Source: JAFGKM01 sp964408175 (GTDB taxonomy: Bacteria; Ratteibacteria; UBA8468; B48-G9; JAFGKM01). From it: 6,958 bases of DNA. The translations under genes were made by a program, and so were the position numbers. A model generated the notes under the pieces. The model was not told the origin of the DNA. It did not search any database and worked only from the letters and a program-made list of their open reading frames with translations. The stretch covers positions 1-6,958 of the forward strand of contig CAYOYL010000066.1 in NCBI GenBank assembly GCA_964408175.1. Reading direction: 5' to 3'. This document shows positions 1 to 5,726 of the stretch, one piece after another (position 1 is the stretch's first letter; each line of letters opens with the position of its first letter).

Positions 1-1
1 A

Positions 2-301
2 AAAGAACTGCCGCCTCTAAATAAACTGATGAGAGGCACCTTTATTGAATATTATCTGGAGTGCATGCGGGCCAACTGCAAATGCCATAAGGCAAAGAAA
101 TACAGGCATGGTCCGTACTACAGGGTTTCTTACGGGAAAGACGGCAGGATGCATCATGTATATGTACCGATAAAAATGAAAGAGGAAGTTAAAGGATGGA
201 CGGAAAACTATAACAGACTCTGGGAGGCGATAGAAAAAATATCAGCACTCAACATACAACTATTAAGAATGAAAAATAGAGATAAGGAACAGCACAGTTG
301 A
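2..301 (+). CDS. DUF6788-like small protein, 5' end outside window
   Basis: The frame is open from the left edge. The first ATG is at 29, but the codons before it (KELPPLNKL) read like the usual lead-in of this family to the RGT/RGS-x-x-E motif, and no ribosome binding site precedes the ATG. The true start is therefore probably to the left, and 29 is likely an internal Met. Visible features, numbered from that Met, are C12-x4-C17-x-C19, then HGPYY at 27-31, then an SY-x-KDGR...VYVP strand pair and a helical C-terminus rich in Glu, Leu and Lys. I recognise this as the DUF6788 pattern: roughly 100-residue proteins of unknown function that I recall near transposase genes. The paired cysteines and HGPYY suggest a small metal- or nucleic-acid-binding fold, which is inference. 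It ends in TGA at 299-301, overlapped by a TTG that could start a second ORF. Family membership is fairly sure; function is unknown. Confidence 0.65.
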   Translation, partial: KELPPLNKLMRGTFIEYYLECMRANCKCHKAKKYRHGPYYRVSYGKDGRMHHVYVPIKMKEEVKGWTENYNRLWEAIEKISALNIQLLRMKNRDKEQHS

Positions 302-411
302 AGGCAAGACTGGAGGTTGAAGCGAGAAACAACAGCAGGAGGTATCAGGCAGAGACAGATTCCATCGGATATTATCGGTCCGTATGCCCAACCTTCGTAA
401 GTCTCCCCTGA
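298..411 (+). pseudogene. 5' stub of an ORF coupled to the DUF6788-like gene
   Basis: A TTG at 298-300 overlaps the TGA (299-301) of the preceding gene, with AAGGA nine bases upstream as a possible ribosome binding site. The first 21 or so codons give a charged helix-like stretch (KARLEVEARNNSRRYQAE) that looks protein-coding. From about position 360 the frame changes character and hits a stop at 409-411, because from there the DNA belongs to a minus-strand gene. I infer that this is the beginning of a longer gene, possibly a transposase partner of the DUF6788-like ORF, cut off at the junction. I cannot name the family from 21 residues, and the stretch could simply be old non-coding sequence. 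Confidence 0.3.
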
Positions 412-534
412 AGAAACAGTAAATGCGCTCCATGTTCCGGAAAAATTACTATCCGAATAACTCCATGCTTTTCCTGCAAATGCAAACAGAACCAGACAAG
501 CAATAAATCCGACCCTCAAGAATTTCTCCTCCAT
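357..534 (-). pseudogene. Small secreted protein, 3'-truncated
   Basis: The minus-strand frame from ATG at 534 gives a good Sec signal peptide: charged start (MEEKFLR), hydrophobic core GFIACLVLFAFAG, and a probable cleavage site after KAWS (residue 25). The mature start is SDSNFSGTWSAF followed by SSGETYEGWAYGP, a Thr/Ser/Gly/aromatic-rich stretch like the first strands of a small beta-barrel or lipocalin-like exported protein. After about residue 59 (near 357) the composition turns into Cys/Leu-rich nonsense, which is the antisense of the DUF6788-like gene. The frame stays open to 208, but only the first part looks real. An alternative start is TTG at 519-517, with GGAGG at 532-528 eight bases upstream; that TTG overlaps the stop of the recombinase remnant. 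No function can be assigned. Confidence 0.5.
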
Positions 535-830
535 TCGCCACCCTTGCTGTTTCGAACGACCAGAGAGCACAGTCCGGTTTGAATGAAAATGTCCCCACAT
601 TTCAAATTCGCTATCTCCATAACTCCGAGACCGGTACATAAACCGGGGTGAACAATGAAATAATCCTTTACGGCTGCTCTGTTGCCTTTCTTCATGGCTT
701 TATCTGCCCTTTCCCTCGATGTTTCAATCAATTTTGACACATGCCCTACTAGTAAGAACTTGCTTCTGTCCAAGACCCAATACATCCTCATTTTTAAAAC
801 CCATTTCGGCATCCCTTTGTAAAAGTTCAC
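516..830 (-). pseudogene. Tyrosine recombinase (phage-integrase family) remnant
   Basis: Reading from GTG 830 (or, more likely, ATG at 791, MRMYWVLDRSKFL), this gives the N-terminal part of a XerC-like tyrosine recombinase: a SAM-like helical start (DRSKFLLV..VSKLIETSRERADKAM), then the start of the catalytic domain with GLCTGLGVMEIANLKCGDI followed by SLVVRNSKGG. In the family, box I reads TGLR-x-x-E-hydrophobic-x-x-L-x-x-x-D-I, and its Arg is the first catalytic residue. Here codon 69 (626-624) is GGA, Gly, so that Arg is gone. The protein stops at TGA (518-516) just after the first beta-hairpin, without the His-x-x-Arg and Tyr motifs. I found no continuation in the other frames below 516. 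It should be inactive. N-terminal start uncertain. Confidence 0.75.
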
Positions 831-901
831 AGTTCTTATGAAATGCGAACCTCTTTTCAGATAAACGAAGGCTTGATTGAAATTTCAGTAGCGGTATATT
901 T

Positions 902-999
902 AAAATCGGGGGGAACAGAATGCTATCTATGCGAGATAGATGATTGAAATAACGTGCAAGGTCTTTATCAATTAATCAACGAATTGTCCCCCTTTTTTT
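902..999. repeat. Imperfect inverted G-tract/C-tract element
   Basis: AAAATCGGGGGGAACA (902-917) faces TGTCCCCC followed by T7 (986-999), so the reverse complement of the right arm (A7-GGGGG-ACA) matches the left arm apart from small indels. Inside lies a perfect 6-bp hairpin, CTATCT/AGATAG (923-928 and 934-939), with a 5-nt loop. The stretch between the end of the recombinase remnant and the ATPase promoter has no convincing ORF. The element may be a decayed REP-like or MITE-like repeat, since G-run/ACA arms with A-tracts are seen in several REP families. It may instead be a folded non-coding transcript or a long-loop terminator. Arms and hairpin are seen directly; identity is inference. Confidence 0.35.
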
Positions 1000-1008
1000 C
1001 TGCTCATA

Positions 1009-1060
1009 ATTGTCATTGACAATGAAACTTCTATATGATAAACTTTCATTGCTAATGAAA
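1009..1060. promoter_or_regulatory. Palindromic operator-like sites over the promoter
   Basis: Three short palindromes are present. ATTGTC-ATT-GACAAT (1009-1023) is perfect 6-3-6. It overlaps TCATT-GAC-AATGA (1013-1025). TTTCATT-GCT-AATGAAA (1044-1060) is perfect 7-3-7. The last two share the half-sites TCATT/AATGA with a 3-bp centre, and their centres (1019 and 1052) are 33 bp apart, about three helical turns. Shared half-sites, helical phasing and overlap with the promoter hexamers fit a dimeric regulator binding the same face of the DNA twice. The binding protein is unknown; no regulator gene is visible in the window. Confidence 0.5.
1010..1044 (+). promoter_or_regulatory. Candidate sigma70-type promoter(s) of the ATPase gene
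   Basis: Two overlapping hexamer pairs are visible. The first is TTGTCA (1010-1015), an 18-bp spacer, and TATGAT (1034-1039), each 5 of 6 to consensus. The second is TTGACA (1016-1021), a perfect -35, then 17 bp and TAAACT (1039-1044), 4 of 6. Transcription would start around 1046-1052 and give a leader of about 70-75 nt before the ATG at 1124. Both -35 boxes lie in the left palindromes, and the second -10 box touches the right palindrome, so a repressor bound there would block RNA polymerase. Confidence 0.55.
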
Positions 1061-1072
1061 ATATTAGCCACG

Positions 1073-1102
1073 CTTAAAGAGAAAATTCTTTAAGAGTTTT
1101 TT
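1073..1102 (+). terminator. Terminator-like hairpin in the ATPase 5' leader (possible attenuator)
   Basis: CTTAAAG (1073-1079) pairs with CTTTAAG (1088-1094). The stem extends inward by A1080-T1087 and a G-T pair around an AAAA loop. Two bases later a run of six T (1097-1102) follows. This is the layout of an intrinsic terminator, but the stem is AT-rich and so weak. No + strand gene ends just upstream, so it lies inside the leader of the ATPase mRNA, ending about 11 bases before its ribosome binding site. It could reduce read-through or act as an attenuator; it could also be chance in AT-rich DNA. Confidence 0.35.
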
Positions 1103-1112
1103 GTCGGTATTT

Positions 1113-1116
1113 GGAG
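1113..1116 (+). promoter_or_regulatory. Ribosome binding site that sets the ATPase start
   Basis: GGAG sits 7 bases before ATG 1124 but only one base before the in-frame GTG at 1118. This spacing selects ATG 1124 as the start. Confidence 0.65.
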
Positions 1117-1123
1117 AGTGCCC

Positions 1124-2416
1124 ATGGAAAAACAATTGTTACGTGAAATCGTTCTTGAGCAAAGAGACATAGTGAAATCGGCAGACACGGGTGTGGCACG
1201 GAACACGCTTGACGTCATCAAGAAGTACCTGCCTCTTCCTCATGCTGTCGTAATTTCGGGCATACGCCGAGCGGGCAAATCCACGTTGCTTATGCAGATA
1301 ATGAAGAACTTTTACGACTACGATGTATATTATCTCAATTTTGAAGATGAGCGTCTCTTAAGATTCGGGGCGGAAGATTTTAACGCTCTTTATGAGGTGT
1401 TTCTGGAATTGTATGGAGAAAAGAAGGTGTTTTTCTTCGACGAAATACAAAACGTACGGCATTGGGAGGTTTTTGTCAGAAGAATGCAGGATTCCGGCCA
1501 CAAGTTTTTCATTACCGGCTCCAACGCGTCTCTATTGAGCAGGGAATTCGGAACAAAATTAACCGGCAGATGTATTATGATTTCTTTGTTTCCTTTCTCC
1601 TTCCGGGAATTCCTGCATTTCAGAGGACAGGAATTCGGGCCGGATACTTTTTCCGTCACTAAAGGAAGGAGCCGGATGAAACGGCTGTTCAACGAGTATG
1701 CGGAAAAAGGCGGCATGCCGGAATATTTGAAGTATAAGGAGAGAGAGGTTTTAAAAAGGACATACGAAGACATCCTTTACAGGGACATAGCCGTCCGGTA
1801 TGAAATCAAAGCAGTCAGAGAACTGCGCGAGATAGCTCTCTATTTCATGAGCAATGCCGGATGCATATTTTCCTACAACAATCTTAAGAATATGATGCGT
1901 CTGGGCAGTGTGAACACGGTTAAGAGCTATACGGACTATCTGGAAAATAGTTTTTTGTTATTCCCCGTTAATAACTTTTCTTTCTCGCTGAAGAAGCAGT
2001 TCGTAACCGGAAAGAAAATGTACTGTATAGACAATGGTATTATGAACGCGGTGTCCTTTCAGTTTTCAAAAAACAGAGGAAGGTTCCTTGAAAACCTTGT
2101 GTTCATAGAGCTTAAACGCAGGGACAATGAGGTGTATTATTACAAAACGAAAAATGGGCAGGAAGTGGATTTTCTCGTAAAGCACGATAAGAAAAAGATT
2201 TCTTTGATGCAGGTGACGGACTCAATTTCTTCAGCGGCGGTGCGGGACAGGGAAATGAAATCATTGCTTACCGCCATGGAAGAGACTAAACTAAACAAAG
2301 CCCTTATTCTTACGGATGATGAAGAAGAAACAATACGGATAAAAGGGAAAATTATAATGGTTTCGCCTATCTACAAGTGGTGTGCGAATCTTCCGGAACC
2401 CAACTTCACACCTTAA
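1124..2416 (+). CDS. AAA ATPase with C-terminal DUF4143 domain
   Basis: This 430-residue protein has the complete layout of the AAA_14/DUF4143 family (COG1373-type, usually about 380-450 residues). Walker A is GIRRAGKST (46-54). Walker B is KVFFFDEIQ (101-109), with D106 and E107. A sensor-1-like strand reads FITGSN (129-134), and LTGR (146-149) follows. The family's F-x-F-x-E-F-type segment is FPFSFREFL (156-164), and GGMPEYL is at 196-202. The DUF4143 part begins around 215, with a winged-helix-like stretch at about 250-285. It ends in a PD-(D/E)XK-like core: ENLVFIEL (323-330), EVDFLV (347-352) and LMQV (361-364). ATP binding and hydrolysis are expected. The cellular role of the family is not established, and proteins of this type are often scattered orphan genes in variable regions. 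No partner gene is attached: upstream lie only remnants, and downstream are convergent genes. The gene is intact with no frameshift. A palindrome-covered promoter and leader hairpin suggest regulated expression. Confidence 0.9.
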   Translation: MEKQLLREIVLEQRDIVKSADTGVARNTLDVIKKYLPLPHAVVISGIRRAGKSTLLMQIMKNFYDYDVYYLNFEDERLLRFGAEDFNALYEVFLELYGEKKVFFFDEIQNVRHWEVFVRRMQDSGHKFFITGSNASLLSREFGTKLTGRCIMISLFPFSFREFLHFRGQEFGPDTFSVTKGRSRMKRLFNEYAEKGGMPEYLKYKEREVLKRTYEDILYRDIAVRYEIKAVRELREIALYFMSNAGCIFSYNNLKNMMRLGSVNTVKSYTDYLENSFLLFPVNNFSFSLKKQFVTGKKMYCIDNGIMNAVSFQFSKNRGRFLENLVFIELKRRDNEVYYYKTKNGQEVDFLVKHDKKKISLMQVTDSISSAAVRDREMKSLLTAMEETKLNKALILTDDEEETIRIKGKIIMVSPIYKWCANLPEPNFTP

Positions 2417-2699
2417 AATACCAAACCCCTTGTCAGTAAAATAGACTACAAACATCCTTTGCATCAATAAGTTTGGTAAAATATCTCTTTTCTGAATTAA
2501 ATACCTTCAGTAGTTCTTTCATCTCGGGTGCAGGTTGGGCTATAGGGCGAACTCAATCCGTTATTACTATAATTTTAACGGCGAATTATATGAGAACCCC
2601 TGTACTGGGAAGAAAGAATTACTGGGGTAATCATGTCATCTGATATGGGCAGACGTGGTTGACTGAGGACCTACCCCTCCTATAATCCTCCGCAGATAA
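2417..2699. other. Non-coding gap between convergent genes, with short inverted repeats
   Basis: No frame on either strand gives a convincing protein. Visible structure: TACCAAAC (2419-2426) and GTTTGGTA (2471-2478), an 8-bp inverted repeat with a 44-nt loop starting right after the ATPase stop; CCGTTA (2558-2563) and TAACGG (2576-2581); and TATAATT (2568-2574) and AATTATA (2584-2590). The last two hairpins overlap and exclude each other. None is followed by a clear T-tract in the direction of either flanking gene, so I do not call a firm terminator for the ATPase gene. A minus-strand ORF of about 39 codons ending near 2431 resembles nothing I know. Confidence 0.4.
2663..2695 (-). terminator. 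Imperfect stem-loop just after the DUF4838 gene
   Basis: CTGAGGA (2663-2669) can pair with TCCTC plus CAG (2686-2695) with a 2-base bulge. It lies 4 bases beyond the TAG of the minus-strand gene. No T-run follows in the minus direction. It may protect the 3' end of the operon mRNA or act as a weak terminator. Confidence 0.2.
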
Positions 2700-5600
2700 C
2701 TACTCAACCGAAAAGGATGCCAGTCGGGATGGCATGTGAAAGTTGAGAACAAAATGCGGACTGAACGTCAGGGCAGCGTCAGCACCCGGGGTACTGCGGA
2801 TGATATTCAGATAAAGTGTTTGCCCTGATGAGAGACCGCCCGGGACGACATTTGCCATGGGCAGGCAGAGGTATACTGTCCAGACGTCCGGACTAACCTC
2901 GGAGGTCACCTTGACCTTATGGTCCCATGCCGTCGGCTCGCCGTACGCAATTGCATGGAAGTTGCCACGAGGGTTGATTCCTATCTGTCTGTAAGGTTTT
3001 TCCCTCTGTGCTGCCATAAATATCTCCCAGTCATCCCCGTTAAAAATCCCCTGCTCTACCTGCAAACTCTCCGTGTTCATACGTTCCATCAGACGTATGT
3101 AGAGGTACCTGCCGTCGTGCAGGAGTACGGCTTCAGCCTGCCGTTGCGGTTCCGGGTATCCGTATACGTCCCTGCTGAGTTTGATTGTTTCGCCCCGGCT
3201 CCAGTCCACCTTTAGGGCATCACCGTTGGACGGAGCAGCGAGTTTATGGATACGACCTGAGGGCGGAGGTGACTGTTTCAAAGTCTCAACCTCTGTCTGG
3301 TACTGACTTTTTTCCTCATATATCTGTTTGGCCCTGACCATGGGTTCCCACTCCCACTGTTCAAAGAGACGAACCCGTGCCTTCTCAGATTCCGTACTGG
3401 CAGCCGCCCGCGCATCCTCCATATATCCAGCCCAGCGTGTCATGCGCTCGGTCGTTCCCATAAGTTTCCATGAAGTTTCTTCGCTTATCGTAATGTCCCT
3501 TTCTGGGTTTTCGGGGTCCACAGGCCAGTTGGCAGGGTTCGTGTAGGTCTCTTCTATCTCCAGCCAGAGTTTGCGCATGGGTGCAGCAGCATTACCATAG
3601 TAAAGGGTGAAGAACTCATCCATAATCCTGTCTGCATCCTGTGCAGCGTCAAATGCCATCTGGTTGTACATATATTCGTTGAGTTGGGTGGTGATACCCT
3701 CAGGGAAGATGCCCCGGATTCCGTCTCTGACGTACATCTTCATCTGTCTGCCAATCAAACGCGCCCCGAAACCAGGAAACGAGGTATACCCCCGGGACCA
3801 CACCCATGACTCAGGGAACTCAGGATACAGCCACAGGTAGATGGGACGGTGCCCCTTCTCCTTTCTTATCCACTCCCTGTAGATGCCCCAGATGTGGCGG
3901 CCCACCACGTCGTGAGGCTCTTCTATGAATGTGTTGCCCGCAAGGGCAATCTGAGGTGCGATGTTGGGCTCAAGACGGAAGCCTGGATGCTGGGCGTAGG
4001 TTGAGTAGGTAAGTACCGAGAGGAACCTGTCTGGATGGGTCTTGCGGAGTTCCCTTGCAACCTTGTTGCAGAAACCAAACCAGTAGTCACTGTTGTAGCC
4101 TGATGAGAAGTGGCGTCCCTCTATTTTTTTGAGTTCTTCCGTGTTAACAGCCGACCTTTTGCATACCAAGCACTTGCAGAAAGAGGAGTTGTCCATAGCC
4201 CCCAACTGGAAGAAGTTCCCCGCACCCCCTGCCCTCCGTCTGCCCTCAAAAAATTCACGGGCATCGGAGACAACCTGTTTGACAACCTCGTCGTTGCTGT
4301 AGCATAACTGAGGAGGTTTGCCGTCATACCCGTGGGCAAACCACTCAAGGTGTTGTTCCTCCCATACCTTTTCGTTCTTAGGGTTTTTGTGCCAGAATCT
4401 GTCGTACCAGCCGTAGAAAGAGTGAGAGCAGGAGAACCGCTCTCCGCCATTGCGCATCCGGTGAAGGTATATCCATAACTCATCCACTGTCGGATTGCCC
4501 CACAGTCCCTTGACCGGCGCCATCAGCCGTCCAAAGTTGTGAACAGGCATTACGCACCGCCACGCCATAGAGGGAACCCGGCGGACATCAGCAACCCTGA
4601 CAGTGAGCGTCGGATTTGAAGGAATGACCGTGCATATCTCGGTCGGCCCGTACCAGCGTACCCCGCAGAAGCGCTCCAGAAAGTGGTAAACTGCATAGAT
4701 TGTACCTTCGCCGTCATAGGGGTCGGGGAGCAGTCCACGGCTCATCTGAAGAGTGTCAAGACGCGTCGTTATGCCGGGCAGCCCGGCACCCTCGTCGCAG
4801 TGAATTTCAGTTAGGGTAGAAGCGTTGTCGCCGGGAGAATCGGCAAGACGAAACCCGCGGATAGCACCCTTAAAGAAAGAACCACGAACCCCTGAGTGGT
4901 CCATAGCCCCAATCTGCAGGTTGGCTTTGGCACAGTGCGTCGGAGAGTAGCCTGATGAGGCAGCCTTTTTACCGTCTACTATAATCTCCTTGCGGTTACA
5001 GGATGCATCCCATGTAACCCTGATATGATGCCAGTTAGGGGACAGCCTGTCCGATTTGATGGTCCCGGAGCCTTCACGTGTGCCGTCGTATGTCGCATAG
5101 GCTATACGTTCCTCCTGGTAGGAGACGATATGGTATGTCCATGGAGAGCCGTCCAGACGCAGAAGGGTTCCCCCTTTTGCGTCCTGGTCAGGGCGCATCC
5201 ACAACTCCATACTGCCCCGTCTATCGTCAAAACTTAGGGGTATTGAGACCAGGAGGGAGTCATCCACTCCATCCAGACAGAGAGCCTTACCGTCTTTTCC
5301 CTCGCACCACTCAGGGGAACCGCTGACCTTCAGGCCGTAGGGCTGGCTGCCGTCCCGCCCCATCAGTATCAGAGTGTCATCCCTGTAGCGAATCAGGTAT
5401 TCCTGCGGTTTGAGGTCATCGTTGCGCAGCCCCAGTGCCCGAGTGGCGGCACTCTCTCCGACCAGAACCCGCAAGCCCCTGACATCGGTGGTATCCGTCA
5501 CTATCGGCAACTCTGCACCGCTGCTCTTTTTGATGTGGTCCCGCAGTTCCACCGCAGCCATAACCGCAGCCTGCGTGGGCCTTTCAGAAACCACGATGCT

Positions 5601-5714
5601 CGCACAGGGCTTCCCCCCTTCGGTCAGTTTCAGAGTGGTTTCCTTGGAAACCGCAAGCACTGGCACCAAAACAATCCCTGCCAGCAGAAGGCTCACCCAT
5701 CCTTTCATCTGCAT
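2700..5714 (-). CDS. Secreted DUF4838 protein with nested LamG and C-terminal CBM9-like domain
   Basis: The 1004-residue product starts with a signal peptide (K4, hydrophobic 7-21, cleavage near residue 22). Residues 28-121 resemble the first half of the N-terminal domain of alpha-glucuronidases (GH67-N-like), ending DDTLILMGRDG. Residues 130-290 form a LamG/concanavalin-like domain (GKALCLDGVDD, SMELWMRP, NWHHIRVTWD, KGAIRGFRL), with a linker to about 333. The GH67-N-like fold then resumes at 335-376 (GEGTIYAVYHFLERFCGVRWYGP). Residues about 380-700 fit DUF4838, including a C-x-C-x-x-C cluster (513-518) and a TIM-barrel-like pattern. After a helical part (700-815), residues 830-1000 look like a CBM9/DOMON-like sandwich (AVLLHDGRYLYI, GDDWEIFMA, YRQIGINPRG). 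The role is probably binding and perhaps cleavage of uronic-acid-bearing or other complex glycans outside the cytoplasm; the enzymatic activity of DUF4838 proteins is not something I can establish. AAAGG five bases before ATG 5714 supports this start over the Met two codons on. It lies 12 bp after the upstream gene, so probably in its operon. Confidence 0.85.
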   Translation of the reverse strand: MQMKGWVSLLLAGIVLVPVLAVSKETTLKLTEGGKPCASIVVSERPTQAAVMAAVELRDHIKKSSGAELPIVTDTTDVRGLRVLVGESAATRALGLRNDDLKPQEYLIRYRDDTLILMGRDGSQPYGLKVSGSPEWCEGKDGKALCLDGVDDSLLVSIPLSFDDRRGSMELWMRPDQDAKGGTLLRLDGSPWTYHIVSYQEERIAYATYDGTREGSGTIKSDRLSPNWHHIRVTWDASCNRKEIIVDGKKAASSGYSPTHCAKANLQIGAMDHSGVRGSFFKGAIRGFRLADSPGDNASTLTEIHCDEGAGLPGITTRLDTLQMSRGLLPDPYDGEGTIYAVYHFLERFCGVRWYGPTEICTVIPSNPTLTVRVADVRRVPSMAWRCVMPVHNFGRLMAPVKGLWGNPTVDELWIYLHRMRNGGERFSCSHSFYGWYDRFWHKNPKNEKVWEEQHLEWFAHGYDGKPPQLCYSNDEVVKQVVSDAREFFEGRRRAGGAGNFFQLGAMDNSSFCKCLVCKRSAVNTEELKKIEGRHFSSGYNSDYWFGFCNKVARELRKTHPDRFLSVLTYSTYAQHPGFRLEPNIAPQIALAGNTFIEEPHDVVGRHIWGIYREWIRKEKGHRPIYLWLYPEFPESWVWSRGYTSFPGFGARLIGRQMKMYVRDGIRGIFPEGITTQLNEYMYNQMAFDAAQDADRIMDEFFTLYYGNAAAPMRKLWLEIEETYTNPANWPVDPENPERDITISEETSWKLMGTTERMTRWAGYMEDARAAASTESEKARVRLFEQWEWEPMVRAKQIYEEKSQYQTEVETLKQSPPPSGRIHKLAAPSNGDALKVDWSRGETIKLSRDVYGYPEPQRQAEAVLLHDGRYLYIRLMERMNTESLQVEQGIFNGDDWEIFMAAQREKPYRQIGINPRGNFHAIAYGEPTAWDHKVKVTSEVSPDVWTVYLCLPMANVVPGGLSSGQTLYLNIIRSTPGADAALTFSPHFVLNFHMPSRLASFSVE

Positions 5715-5719
5715 AGTTA

Positions 5720-5724
5720 CCTTT
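5720..5724 (-). promoter_or_regulatory. Ribosome binding site of the DUF4838 gene
   Basis: On the minus strand AAAGG lies 5 bases before ATG 5714, within the 12-bp gap after the upstream stop codon (TAA, 5729-5727). It favours ATG 5714 over the in-frame ATG at 5708. The tight spacing implies co-transcription. Confidence 0.6.
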
Positions 5725-5726
5725 GC

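Noticed and set aside
208..356. C-terminal extension of the secreted-protein frame to its stop at 208.
   Set aside because: This part is the antisense of the DUF6788-like gene, is rich in Cys, Leu and Ser, and does not look like a continued exported domain.
725..900. A second minus-strand open frame giving SEKRFAFHKNCELLQRDAE and a following FKNED.
   Set aside because: It reads protein-like but overlaps the recombinase remnant out of frame, has no good start and matches no family I know. It may be leader sequence or chance.
720..950. Repeated GATTGAAA words (near 725-733 on the minus strand, 875-883 and 942-950), like the end of CRISPR repeats.
   Set aside because: Only 8-9 bases are shared, spacing and orientation differ, and no longer repeat or spacer pattern exists.
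1118..1123. GTG at 1118 as start of the ATPase.
   Set aside because: GGAG lies only one base upstream of it; ATG 1124 has proper spacing and begins the usual N-terminus.
2431..2560. Minus-strand ORF of about 39 codons (KELLKVFNSEKRYFTKL...) in the convergent gap.
   Set aside because: It has no ribosome binding site, no recognisable family and stops close on both sides.
2541..2640. CTATAGGGCGAA near 2540-2551 and GTAATCATGTCAT near 2627-2639 resemble a T7 promoter edge and lacZ-alpha vector sequence.
   Set aside because: The matches are short, one has a missing base, and the DNA around them does not continue as vector; coincidence is likelier than contamination.
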